From the NCBI GenBank assembly GCA_021397845.1, contig CM038043.1, forward strand, positions 129,376,013 through 129,440,012: a DNA stretch of 64,000 nt, in the 5' to 3' direction. Position 1 is the first letter of the stretch; every line of letters starts with the position of its first letter. Under the pieces are notes generated by a model. The model was not told the origin of the DNA. It saw only the letters and a program-made list of their open reading frames with translations, and ran no database searches. A program made the translations under genes and the position numbers. The stretch is from Areca catechu. Its lineage: Eukaryota > Streptophyta > Magnoliopsida > Arecales > Arecaceae. Positions 47,401-58,749 of this stretch are shown one piece after another.

Positions 47401-47788
47401 TGAATAAATGACAATTTACTACTTGAAAGGGATTTTACCCTAGCTAGCTGTAGGGTTACTGCTTATTCCGCATCAAACAACCAAATATGGCAAATGCATT
47501 TATTGTTGTGAGTGGCAAGCATCCAAACAGAAAATAGTCATTCTTGCAACTAATGAGTCACATACATATAGAATTGCAATATTTTTATTTGTAGTTGCAA
47601 AATCTATTCCATGCCAATGGAATTGTGTGCAATTATATAGCTTCGTCGGTATCGTACGGTACTGGGCATACCATACTTTATCAATACTGAACTAAGATGC
47701 AGTCTCATGTCGTACAGACACTTGTATGGCTCACCATTTCATACCGTACTGCATGCCACACTGTAATAGAATGGTACCGGTATGGAGA
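47401..47788. other. Non-coding flank with GTACGG-rich relic
   Basis: 47641-47788 is rich in GGTAC/GTACGG words like the ends of the hAT elements further right. Its sequence, read through the hAT insertion site, ends in GAACCTTG, so it is probably an older small hAT relative into which the large hAT inserted. Its left end was not located. Confidence 0.4.
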
Positions 47789-47796
47789 TGGTGAAC
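47789..47796. repeat. hAT target-site duplication TGGTGAAC, left copy
   Basis: The eight bases before the terminal CAGGG are repeated exactly at 55199-55206. Confidence 0.93.
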
Positions 47797-48229
47797 CAGG
47801 GATCGTTGAACCGTACCAAACTGGCCGGTTCGGGGTGTACCGAACCAGACCGGTGGCCGGCCTGCACGGTTTAGCTTTTAAAAATGGTTTTCAACTTTAA
47901 AAAATTTTAAAAAAATACTTGTACCGACCCAAATCGATGTAGAATAAGGCCAAACCGGACCTGAATCGATCGAAACAATGCCGAACTGCTCGGTTCGGCC
48001 AGTTCGGTCTGGTTCAAACCCATTTTTTGTTTTTCTTTCTGATGGCTGCTGTAGCCATGTGGGGGTGGGGTGGGGGGAATCTGTTGGCCACTGCTGGCCT
48101 TTTGGTTTTTAACCAATAGAGGAGCTCTTGAGTTCTCTCAACTCAACGACGATCGAACAATAATTTTCCTTCCATTTCAAAGAAATCAAACGTCCAGAAA
48201 TTAAAAGGCAAGGTAGATTTAGGTATGTA

Positions 48230-48775
48230 GAGCATCATTTTTTCTTATTTTCCTCTTCTCTTTTTTTTGTTAAAATCTGTACAAAATAAAAAATTAAAAA
48301 AAATTATTGTCAAATTTTTTTTGTTGGTTATGATTTTAGAGTATGTAGATCTACACAATGATACTAAGATCTTGACTTTTTGTTAAATATATAATTTTTT
48401 AAATTAAAAATTAATTTTGGATTAAAAAGTTAATTAAAAAATAATTAGTAAAAAAATTATAATTATAATTATAAATTATTAATCTGGGGCTCGTAAGCTA
48501 CTTTCACTATAAATTTCATGTCGATTTATCAAAGTTTTGATGTGTCTTATGAATGGTGCTCTACATCTTAAATTGAAAAAAATTTGATTTTTAATGCATT
48601 TTTAGGATCTTAAAAAAATATATGTAGCATGTATAATAGAATCTTACATAAATCTAAGATTAATTTTTTTATAATTTTTTATTTTTTAAATTAAAAAATT
48701 AAAATAAATAATTTAAATTTAAAAAATTAGATTAATAAACATTATTATTGACCTTATATGTAATTTAAATATTCA
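48230..48775 (+). other. AT-rich intron-like region of the hAT element
   Basis: Low-complexity sequence between the left terminus and the first transposase exon. The 5' part of it is retained in the deletion derivative at 58758-59997. Confidence 0.6.
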
Positions 48776-49701
48776 GGTATAGATCCATCGAGGAGGAAGA
48801 AGGATCCGGAACATGATATTGGTTGGTTGCATGGAGAGATACTCTCGGGTCGGCATCACTGGAGGTATAAATGGTGCAATACCGAATTCAAAGGTGGGGT
48901 AACAAGGTTAAAGCAGTACTTGACTGGCGGCTATCTTGATATATCTGCATGCCGATAGTGTCCACAGGAGGTCCATCAGTTGATGAAAAAATATTTTGCT
49001 AATTTCAAAGCTAGAAAGGAAAGAGCAGCAAAAAAGAAGGTAGAGGTAGAGCGTAGAGCCTCAAAACCATCTTTTTATTATTTCAGGGAGTCAGAGAGAG
49101 TATCTATTCCTTCTGATGAGGAGGCACAAATGGATGTTGCTATTCATGCGAGCTTGTATGAGCAGATGCAGCTAGAGGAGATGGCTAGGCATAGATAGCG
49201 ATCTGGGCCATCTGCTTTTGAGTCGGGATCGAGATCTGATTTTGCTAGTATTGCAGGAGAGTCTAAGACAGTTTAGGAGGACCTCGATCAGAGAGCCCGT
49301 CAGGAGAGGCATCAACCGTATTGCATCCATGTTGTAAACATTTGGCAGTAGAAGGAAGTCTTCCAGGGACATTCTAGGAGCCACTATCCATGATGTCAAA
49401 GGATAAGAAGGATATGTGGCGTGCCATATTATCGCTCTACTATTTCATTTATACAGGTTGTTGGTGCAGGTATAGATTCTCTAAGATCGAGAAATATCTA
49501 TGGTCAGCTTCTGGATAGCAATAAGGAGGAGCTAGAAGGAGGATATCCTCTTATCAGATCAAGTGGCCCGTATATGGGTTGATAATGATGTGTGATAGTT
49601 GGACTGGTCCTACTAGACGGAGCATCATCAATTTCTTGACTTATTATGATAGAAAGATTTTTGTCAGAAGTTTGTTGATGCTCTAGATCAGGTGCACAAT
49701 G

Positions 49702-51001
49702 TGACGCGGCACGATGATGAGGATGCAATCTAAATGATGGATTGAGAAATGAGAGCAATGAAGCCTATTAACATGTACTAAATTTCAGATCAAAAGTACT
49801 AAGGTAAAGCTATGGAAGGAGCACTGAAATTTGGAACTTACGCCGCGATGTAGTTATTTAAATCCTAGAGAAGATTAGGGCTAATGAATATTGAATTTAA
49901 ACCTTAGCAACGATCTTCAATAACTCAGACTTAAGAGATTAGGAGGTGTTATTTATCCAAGATGATCACTCCCTGGTAGATCCATTGAAGCTCTTAGACG
50001 AACTAGCCCTGAAGTGGAAGATTGGCATTCCAAAGAAACTAGTTTCATTCAACATTGATCTTTGGCAAGAGAACCCTTTCTTGAACTCCGAATCGTTGAA
50101 GGATCCTGCACAATGAACCGATTAGACTGGGACCAATTTGAAAGATATCAAAACAAAGAAACCAAATATGCAAGGGAACTTCGATGGAGGCATGGATCCC
50201 TAGATGTGGATATTGGCGTTGGACACTTGAAAGCTTGAGAAGAGAAAATCAAACACACCCAAAGAAAACAAGAGGATACTACCAAAAAAAACCTTCTTCA
50301 ACTACTACTTCACTTAAATTTCATTTCATCCAAAAAGCTTCCCTTTACCATGGGCGTACAAGAGGCTTTTAATGGCCTTTCAATCAATTTGAAATTTTCC
50401 ATATCACGGAGAAATATTAGGGGGGGTTACATGAAATGTGGAGGATTTGGTGGAGGATTTGGTGGAGGGTTACATGGAATGTGAAGGATTTGGTGGAGCT
50501 GGTTGCATGATTTGTGGATGGAGTTGGCCGACCTCCTTTGAATTTGAAAACACTCATTGGTCGACCACTTGTAGCTTTCATGTAATTTAAAATTTGAATG
50601 ATGCCACGTGGCAGGTGAGGTGGCAATGATGTGGCGTGGCAAGATGGCATGGTGACATGGCGCATCCTTCTCCATGGCGCCCCTTGGAGATGACATGGCA
50701 AAGGTGATGTGACGTCCTCTGGTGATGAGTTGGCACCGGTGGTCCATGATGATGTGGCATTCCAAGTAAAGCTGGTCTGGCCCAATTTCAAGTAGCTCTT
50801 GAACTTGACTCAGTACAAAGCCTAATTGACTCTATTTGAACTCTTGATTGAATTCTAATTGAACTTTAAAATCCCAAAAGAAAATAAAACATGATTCAAT
50901 AAACATACAGGACTCATACGAGACTTGAGTTCCTAGTCTCAATCCATAAAGAACTTGGTATTAGTTGAAGCTTCTTCTTTCTGAGCCTGGTGCCCCCACC
51001 A
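49702..51001 (-). repeat. Solo LTR inside the hAT transposase gene
   Basis: The 1300-bp unit starts TGACGCGGCACG and ends GGTGCCCCCACCA, and is flanked by CAATG on both sides (49697-49701 and 51002-51006). The reading frame of the transposase (DALDQVHN before, ASYILRLMEV after) continues across the two CAATG copies. Its right end resembles the Gypsy LTR end (GGTGTCCCCACCA), so it is probably from a related Gypsy family, in the - orientation. Internal genes are gone by LTR-LTR recombination. The ORFs in it are not genes. Confidence 0.86.
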
Positions 51002-52045
51002 CAATGCCAGTTATATCCTCAGATTGATGGAGGTGATTGATCAGGTGAGAGAGTATAATGTCGTGCAGGTCATCATAAATAATGGACTATAGTATAGGAC
51101 CGTAGGACAGATTTTGATGCAGTGGCGATCGCTTATTTTCTGGATCCCTTGTGCTACATATTGTATAGATCTCATGTTGATGGATATTGAAAGAATTTGT
51201 AGGGTGCAAAAGATTGTTGAGCTAGCACAGTCTATCACCAGATTTATATATAACCATATATGGGTATTATCATTGATGAGGGCTTTATAGAAAAAAATAT
51301 TGAGACCAAGGATCATACGGTTTGCTACTAATTACATAGCACTTAGTCTTCTTGGCAAGAAAGCAGAGCTGCGTCAGATATTTGTCAATCAGGAGTGGTA
51401 GCAGAGCAGATGTGCCAGGATAAATACTGAGAGAAGTAATGTAGAAAATTTAATGATTAGACATATTCTGGCAACGAGCTCAGAGGATAGTGAAGCCTAT
51501 CAAGCCTCTATATGAGATACTTCGCGTCGTGGACTCTGAGAGGTATGCTCAGATGAGCTTCTTGTATTTCATGATGCAAAGGACAAGAAAAGATCCAGGA
51601 GGCAAATCCATCATATGCTCTTTATATTTTATGATTCAAAGGGCAAAGAAAAATATCCAGAAGGCAGATCCATCATATGCATCTGAGTATATCCGGATCA
51701 TTGATAGACGATGGAGTTATCAAATGAGTTTGGATTTGCATCTAGCAGGTATGTAGTAATTTATGAAGTCCCTAAAAACTTAAAGATAATTAGATTTGTA
51801 CAAGTACGCTTGACTAATTTTTAAAATATATGTGTAGCTTATTATTTGAATCCGAGATTTCAGTATTTCATATCGGACATTGCCATGGATGAAAAGCTTA
51901 TATTTGCCCTACGCAATGTTATATATAAGATGGAGCCTGATCCAGATGTTGTTGCTGATAACTACGTTATACGTATATATAAAAGTATTAATTTAATAAT
52001 CAAATTATAGTTATTTCTTTAAAATTGATATTTTTATATGTCATT

Positions 52046-53490
52046 TGTAAGAAATAACACCGCCAACATGAAGAGCTCAATTTTAGAAGTCCAACGGCAT
52101 AAACGACACTCAAATCGGACTTCAAACGAGTCCGTAATCGATTTTTGAAGGAATTTACTAGTTTTGCACGAGATTTAAAGCGGTGGACCGGCTGCTCGGT
52201 CTATTACACGGCTCATGGAACGCGTTCTACCATTATCGCGGTCCATGGAACAGGGCCGTGGACCGCGAGCCTCCGTTTGAGCCGAAATTTGCTGGAGAGC
52301 TGCCCCCGCCGCCGTCTAACCCACCGGAGACCTCACCGCCGGTCGGAGAAGCTCCTGTTGGTCGAAAAATGGCCAGAAAACAACCAGCATCTCCTTCAAG
52401 GTCGTTCCACACCGTCGACGCCGCCGGAGTCCCCATTTTGCTCGTCGCCGGTGGAAGAAGATGGTGGTGGCCATCCCCTCGTCGCCGAAGAGGTTCCACG
52501 GCCGGAATCCATGGCAACCACAGGCTTCCAGCCACCAAACAGGCCGTCGGCCTCCACCATTCCGCCCACCGCTAGCTACACCGCTGGACCTCCTTAGACC
52601 CCCATCGATGGCCGGAAAAGCCTCCGGTGGACGTTCCTTCATCGCTGGGAGGTCCTTACGGCCGGAATCCATCGGTCACCTGCAGCTTAGTTCAGTCACA
52701 GTAACCCATTCTTCTCCGTTGCCCCATGCCAGGCTGCCCGTCACCGGCCACAGTTGGATCAGTTGGTTGGTTAGAATTCGGTTGGAGATCGAGCAGAGAA
52801 GTTGGAACGGTCATGGAGTTTGGAACGAGATATAGTTAGCTTTGTTAGAGCTCAGTGGGTTCAGTTGAAGATCAACAACATTCTGTTTGATGGTTGAAAT
52901 GGGGAACTGGGAGGAGCCATTCGGGAGATCATCGGGGGAGCCATCGAGTTTGGGAGAGGAGATCAGTCCAGAGCCTCTTCTTCCCATTTCTCCTCTTCTA
53001 TTCCACCTATCCCTTTGCTATTCCACTTATTCCTCTCTTAACCTTTTTCTATTCCAATCTTATTCCACCTCTATTCTACTATTCCATTTCTATTCCTCTA
53101 TTCCACCTTTATTCCTATATTATTCCACTTTTATTTCTCTTCTCTCCTTTCTCTGCTCATCTAACCCCTAATTGGTGACCACTTCTACTTCACTGGCTTG
53201 GTTCCCACCTTCGACTGCATTGGCATTGGTTTCCATTCTTCACTTCCCATCACATCTCAGAGTCCCTTAAGAGTGACAGGAGAGGATCCACTTTAGAATG
53301 AGTTAGTGTTGAAGTGCGAGAGGGAGAGCTGGTTCTCGGTCTTTTATACTTTCTCGTTCTGCAATAAAGAAATATTTTTTTGTCTACATATTTGTTCTCT
53401 TTTATTCGTCATTTATTATACTTAAATGTTATATTGAGGTTAGGGACAGCCTTTGCTTTCCGGAGACGCGCCGTGATCCATTCCTGGTAG
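52046..53490. repeat. LTR-like insertion in an intron of the hAT gene
   Basis: This interrupts the AT-rich intron between two transposase exons with GC-richer sequence. It starts near TGTAAGAAATAACACCGCC and ends near CGCCGTGATCCA. It includes an AATAAA near 53363, a CT-rich run and rearranged ORFs without domains. I could not find a target duplication, so the borders are approximate. Confidence 0.5.
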
Positions 53491-54859
53491 GTACTACTAA
53501 GTGTAATATTATATTAGGATTGAATTTTTTATTTTGCCAAATCTAAAATTTTAAATGGTATAATATCTTTTGTAGCTGAATGGTAGGTGCATTTTGGGGA
53601 CTGCTAAAACTTTGAAAGTTCTTGCAGTCAAGATCCTCTCCCAAACGGTGTCATCCAGTGGATGTGAACGCAACTGGTCTACATTTGGCCTTATCCACTT
53701 CAAGCAAAGGAACCGTCTGAAATAGAAATGTCTCAACAATCTTGTGTATGTACACTATAATTTAAGATTGAGGCCAAAGTGCATTCAAGATGAAATAGAA
53801 TTGAAATATCCCGATTCCACTACAAGTTCATATGTTGATGAGGATGAAGATCCAATGATTGGGTGGGTCATGAGTCAGCAGTACCAGCCAGAGCTTGATG
53901 AGCCAGGATTGCCTCCTCGACCAGCCAGTTTTGTAGCTAGCGAGGCTGGGGTAAATGCTGGACAAATGGACAACAAGCTATATTCCTTACAGGGCTCCAG
54001 TAGATACATCACATTATCCCTCCCCGTCATCTATTCGATCCTGAAACTGGAAAAGGAAAGGCAGTTGCACTTCCATCGGAGCACTCAGTCCATTCAGATT
54101 CAGATACTAGAGAGTAGTGATAGTGCTTCTTCAGATAATGGAGGATTTAGTGATCAGGGAAGGGCTAGAGGACAGAAGTCGCAGCCACCAATTCATATTC
54201 GATTCACTGGGGAATCGCAGTTTAGCAATGCCACAAAGGATATAAATCATGGAGTACCATCTGGTAGACCCTATGGTGATATGATTCCATATAGATGACG
54301 GGCTCCACGAGGTCGTTCGGGACACGATGCAGCTGCAGCTCTTGCACATGGAGTAGGATCCATGGATGTATCAGGATCATCCTCATATTCAGGATCCTCT
54401 TACTCGTAGCTATTGGCAGCTTCTTATCCATGTGGTCCATATGGTGCATCTGAGATGTCATCTTCCAATGGTTATTATCCCATGCAGCCCGGAGCATCTT
54501 ATGGATCTGACTTTGCTACTTAAATATATTTGGATGGGCCCCTGCATTATCATATCATGTTTCTGGATAGCTCTCAGAGTCGAGACATCACCGAGGGATC
54601 TGCGATGAGTTATAATCCATCATGCATACTTCCTGGGATGACCTTAGAGGAGTATTATGTTGCTTGGTTGGAGGGATATATTGATCTTCCAACAGAGTAT
54701 ATAAATGATCCCTATATTTATGGACATCGATACTTTACCCGATTCTAGATATTGGTATGTAATTATATTTATATGTTACATTTCACTTTCATTAATTACT
54801 GATAATCTATAGTTCATTTATCATTTTATATCTTATTTCAATTAGAATTAATGTATTAG

Positions 54860-54972
54860 CATTTTTTAAATCCTAAATCCTAAATCTTGAAGTCGGACAT
54901 ATCCTAAACTCTAAATTCCAAACATTAAAGGCCCTAGACACTAAATCCTAAACCCTAAATCCTAAAAAAATA
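54860..54972 (+). repeat. CCTAAA-type degenerate repeat in the hAT 3' subterminal region
   Basis: Repeated AAATCCTAAATCC / CTAAACCCTAAATCC words. They recur, inverted, at the corresponding place in the 58758-59997 element, so they belong to the transposon family. Confidence 0.8.
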
Positions 54973-55198
54973 AAATAAAAACCTTAAAAATTTAAAATTC
55001 ATCAACCAAATCCAAAAAAAAAAAATTTGGGCGTGGCTGTACTGGCATGCCCTACCATACAGTGCGTCGGTACGGTACAGTATTATATCGTACAATTGGC
55101 ACGCTCAGCCATATTGCATGTCGGTACGGTACAGTACGGTACCTTACCGTACCAGCCAGCCACCGGTACGGATCCTGAAACTAGTATTGGAAACCTTG

Positions 55199-55206
55199 TG
55201 GTGAAC
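55199..55206. repeat. hAT target-site duplication TGGTGAAC, right copy
   Basis: Exact copy of 47789-47796. Confidence 0.93.
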
Positions 55207-55781
55207 CTTGGCCTAAATTCTTCTATAAAGTTTCAGAATAATGAACATAGCTTAGCTTCTTGGGTAATTCTTGGTGAACTTTTTTTTAAAAAAATCTTTG
55301 ATAAATAGCTTTTGAACCCAATTACCATTTCCATTTTTTGTCACTACAAAATTTATGAAGTATGTTATTTCAGTAATTTGAAAGTCTATATATGTGTTAT
55401 AAATTACAGTCCTTTTTTTCCTATTTTTGGTAGATCTCTTGTTTAATTTTCATTCGGTAACTAATTTTTGCAACTTGCAAAACTTACTCCTTTTCCTTTT
55501 CTATGAGATTTACATTTAAATCCTGTTATCATCTGAGTTTGCAGCCTTGTATTCACTTTGTTTCCTTCTCTTCTTTTCAATATTTGTACTTGCCTTTCAT
55601 CATTGAGGGGTTCCATTGGCTAAATATTATTTTTGCATACATTTCCTTACAAAATTATGATTTTCTTTCCAATAAAACCTTAAACTGTGAAAGCAAAATG
55701 GGTGGTGGGATATAACATGGTAATAGTTTTGAGTTAATTTTCTGTTACTCTCATACTGATGTTGATTATTGGTAAATGACA
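55207..55781. other. Non-coding sequence between hAT elements
   Basis: No gene or element end is recognised. Confidence 0.5.
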
Positions 55782-56098
55782 GTTATACACATACTTCTCG
55801 GTACCGTCTCGAACCGTCCGGTTTGAGGCGTATCGTCCAAGAGTCGGTATGGTTTAGCCATGAAAAATGGTCTGGAATGCTGGACCGTTCAAAAAACCCT
55901 ATACCAGATTGGTACAGTACTGTACGGGTATATTTTGCCCGGTTCAGGTATGATCCAGATGAAACAATATAGCCATGGAAAAGGGAGACATTTTTTCATA
56001 ATTTCATGGATCCGATATAGGGCTCGGTACGATACCGTACCAACCAGTTGATGACCAGTACGGGGCCCGATACTGGTTCAATATTCCTTGGTTATACA
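55782..56098. mobile_element. Small non-autonomous hAT element (301 bp) with 8-bp duplications
   Basis: The element occupies 55790-56090. GTTATACA flanks it at 55782-55789 and 56091-56098. The right end reads ATATTCCTTG (complement CAAGGAATAT), and the interior has GGTACCGTC and GGTACGATACCGTACC words shared with the large hAT. It has no coding capacity. Confidence 0.85.
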
Positions 56099-56426
56099 TT
56101 TCTTTTCCTTAATGAGATATAAAGTGGGAATGCCACCTTTGGGATTTGAACCTGAACATGTCCCCTTGTGCATGCACCAAGAAGGGGCTACCAACTGGTG
56201 AACCCGATTGTTGTGGGCAATAACATGTTCTAGCTTCATTAACCTAACATTGCTCTGTACCATGCAAGGTAACACTCACCAATGTCTTGATATAATACCT
56301 TATTTACTGTTCTGATTTGGTTTTTCACTGCTGCATTTTTAAGTCTTTGCCTTGGCTTGGTTGTGCACAATCCAAGAGAACTTTTTTTTAAGTTTTTATT
56401 CCTAGATATAATACTTCACTGTCTAG

Positions 56427-56722
56427 GAAATACTGGGACTGGTGGAAAGAATCATGAAAGTTGTGAGAGCACCACATGTCCAAATTAGTGATAATTATAT
56501 GAGGCCTTCCAATGTAAGGATATGCTTTACATTAATTGTATTCTGATTCGTATAGTGCTTGCAGTTTTGTTTTATCTGGCATTGTTTTACCATCAAATGA
56601 CATATTTTGCTGCTTTTCTTATTAATTGGCCATTACAGGAGCCAGAATTCTTCCCAAATAGACAATGTAGCATCATATTCTTGGAGAAACAGATAGGCCA
56701 CTTTGGAATTGTTCACCCTGAG
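56427..56722 (+). pseudogene. Phenylalanyl-tRNA synthetase beta chain, two exons
   Basis: Cytosolic PheRS charges tRNA-Phe as an alpha2-beta2 enzyme. Exon A (56427-56513, 29 codons, after TCTAG, before GTAAGG) reads EILGLVERIMKVVRAPHVQ and ISDNYMRPSN. Exon B (56639-56722, 28 codons, after TTACAG, before GTAGTT) reads EPEFFPNRQCSII and KQIGHFGIVHPE. Both exons are phase 0 and join in frame to a segment near the C-terminus of the beta chain. The family usually has GRQ where NRQ is found here, and the stretch before the RPSN-like segment is shorter. I found neither upstream exons nor the final exon (NFDIPDPC-like) in the window. This is most likely a gene fragment. A diverged real gene with very long introns is the alternative. 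Confidence 0.78.
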
Positions 56723-58749
56723 GTAGTTAACCTTCCCTACAGGACTACTACTAAGAAATAAAATAAAATATTATTAGTTTCTTGTTTGCACCCATGCTTG
56801 CAGGTGCAGCTCTATTATTTCTATGTGAAAATATGCTATACTCTTCTAGATTATATTTTCAGGATTATCGTAACATCTTTTTTCCCCTCTTATGTCATCA
56901 AATAATTTGTTTTATTAGCATCAGAATTTTATCTATACCTTTCTGCTGATGTTGGTTGGTATATGATGTTGTTGACTTTTTGCTAATATTGGTTGGCATG
57001 TTATTGTGCCGTTATTCCTTTTTCTCCAACTCATTATGGTATCTAAATTGTTCAGTTGTCAGTATTCCTACCTGTAACCTCCAATAGAGTTTCGGTGGGT
57101 AGAACCATACCATATCTCCAAGGTTTAAAATGCGAGTATCGGATCAGTAGTTAGAACCATACTGCAACTTCAAAAGGTTTAAAACACCACTACCATACTC
57201 ATTTTGAACCATAATGGTATGGTACTGATACGGTTGGATGGACTGAAACAGGTGAGAAAACAAAAACAAACAAGGAACTGGTACATACTGATGCTTGGTG
57301 TGTCCTGACTGTTGGTGCACAACTAGGCACCAGCATGGTTAGTGCTGACTGGTATAGACCAGTAGCTGGTTGGTTTGTGCCAGTCAAACTGTTGTGGTGT
57401 CTGCACTTGGTACTGGTGCTGGATCTCCTTTAAAGATCTGTCATTTAGTTTCAGTACCTGTTAAAACTTAGCCACTGTAAAACTCCTCATCTGAGCTCAC
57501 TGATTAGAAATGCATCCTTATTTACCAAAAGTGGGTGCTGATGTGGGAGTGCAGGCACCAGGAAGCAGCTCTCATAAAAAAAAAACTCAATGAGAAATGC
57601 TCAGTAAGAGAGTGAAGGGATAAGTTTTTCACACTAAAGTGGAAGACTCCCATTACTAAGAGTGTCTCATAGACTGACGATGGTAGAAGATTGTGCTGAT
57701 TTGTAGGCCTAATAAGAATTTAGGTGGCTTGTGTATGATCCATTTGAGATTCCTTTCATTTTAGATATACAAATATGCTGGGTCCTGACATCATCCATTG
57801 TCTTGGTGTACCAGGGTGATGGTTGATCAGTAAAGTTGGATGGACCCTTCAAATTTGTGACCTTATGTTTTCTATTGTGTTCTGGTGTTAATGTAGGCTG
57901 ACAAAGCTGAAGACTGAAGAGCTTCAAGTGGGTGCAAATTTACATGCAGTCTATGTGCCTGCAAGAGTCAGGCACGCATGGAAGCACTTGCGCCTGCCTT
58001 TTCTCACCATTTTAAACTACTGTTCAGGCATCTGAGTCCTTTCTTTCCTAATTTCAGAACAAATCCAAACTCTTCTTCATTTTGTGGACTCCACATACTT
58101 CTTTAGTCACATACTTATGCCATCTAATTTGTTCTCCGGTACTTTTTATTGAGTTCATGCCTGTTCTTCCTCTATTGCGATATTATGCAATTGTCACCTT
58201 TGCTTGACAACATGTCCATTTCTGTTCTCATCTTCCAACCTAAAAATGTTTCAACCTCCTTGTTTATATCCATCTGAATTTGATTTCTCAACCTATACAT
58301 TTTTCAGTACAATATATGTACTGGCCTCAATAATTATTGTTTAAATGGGTTGTTTTAAAGATATTTACTATTTTGTTAGTAAGCACAATTTAATTACTTA
58401 TGCTTTTGGGATTAAGGCTTGTTAGGGTTTAGAAAATAGAGTGTCTGGCTATATTTTTCTTATTATATATACATTATGTCTAAAAAGTCCTAGAGTTCAA
58501 AAATCAGAGGGCAAAAGTAAGAAGCCACGCTATTCTTTAACTTCCATGCTGAACTGTGGGGCAAACTTTAATTCCCATACATGGGTTCCATACTACAAAC
58601 TCTTCCATGAGTTCTACCAGGATTCTTCATGGTTTCCATGATGTGATGTGTGCCATGAGTTCTGATAGACTCATAACTAGTGATTAGAGATCACTCTAAC
58701 CAGTAAAGTTTGCACACCTCTCCATTATGTAGTTTAGATGATAAAGAGC
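56723..58749. other. Non-coding sequence with weak hAT-like words
   Basis: No gene is recognised. CAAGGTTTAAAATGCGAGTATCGG near 57119 and GGTATGGTACTGATACGG near 57215 resemble the hAT end words, probably a decayed relative. No duplication was found. Confidence 0.4.

Larger units (their letters stand above)
48776..54748 (+). pseudogene. hAT transposase gene (BED finger / DUF659-type / dimerisation), decayed
   Basis: The encoded enzyme would bind the element ends and cut and paste the DNA in the nucleus. The first exon follows a TTCAG near 48776 and reads DPSRRKKDPEHDIGWLHGE and YKWCNTEFKGGVTRLKQYL, a BED zinc finger, then KKYFANFKARKERAAKKK. After the solo LTR comes the DUF659-type block (YNVVQVIINNGL, WIPCATYCIDLMLMDIERI, NHIWVLSLM, FATNYIALS) to about 51480, and a further exon to about 51970. 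The C-terminal exon (from 53575) has SGCERNWSTF and HYNLRLR, the hAT dimerisation region. An acidic tail (SSYVDEDEDPMIGW) and a Gly/Ser/Tyr-rich tail end at YGHRYFTRF (54746). Stops at about 48958, 49196, 49275, 51100, 51290, 51400 and 53722 make it inactive. Confidence 0.83.
47797..55198 (+). mobile_element. hAT-superfamily DNA transposon (7.4 kb with insertions)
   Basis: The left end is CAGGGATCG and the right end is GGAAACCTTG, whose complement is CAAGGTTTCC. Both fit the hAT CAGGG/CAAGG type of short inverted terminus, and perfect 8-bp duplications flank them. Subterminal regions are rich in GGTACGGTACC (right) and GGTTCGGCC (left) words. Inside is a broken transposase gene with a BED-type zinc finger at its start and a hAT dimerisation domain at its end. 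It is interrupted by a solo LTR (49702-51001) and a second LTR-like insertion (about 52046-53490). Without these the element would be about 4.7 kb. Confidence 0.92.

Noticed and set aside
52145..52835. Several overlapping ORFs of 100-150 codons
   Set aside because: They lie in the LTR-like insertion, overlap on both strands and lack domains.
54860..54972. Telomere-like CCCTAAA words
   Set aside because: They are degenerate and recur in the hAT derivative at 58910-58990, so they are part of the transposon and not an interstitial telomere.
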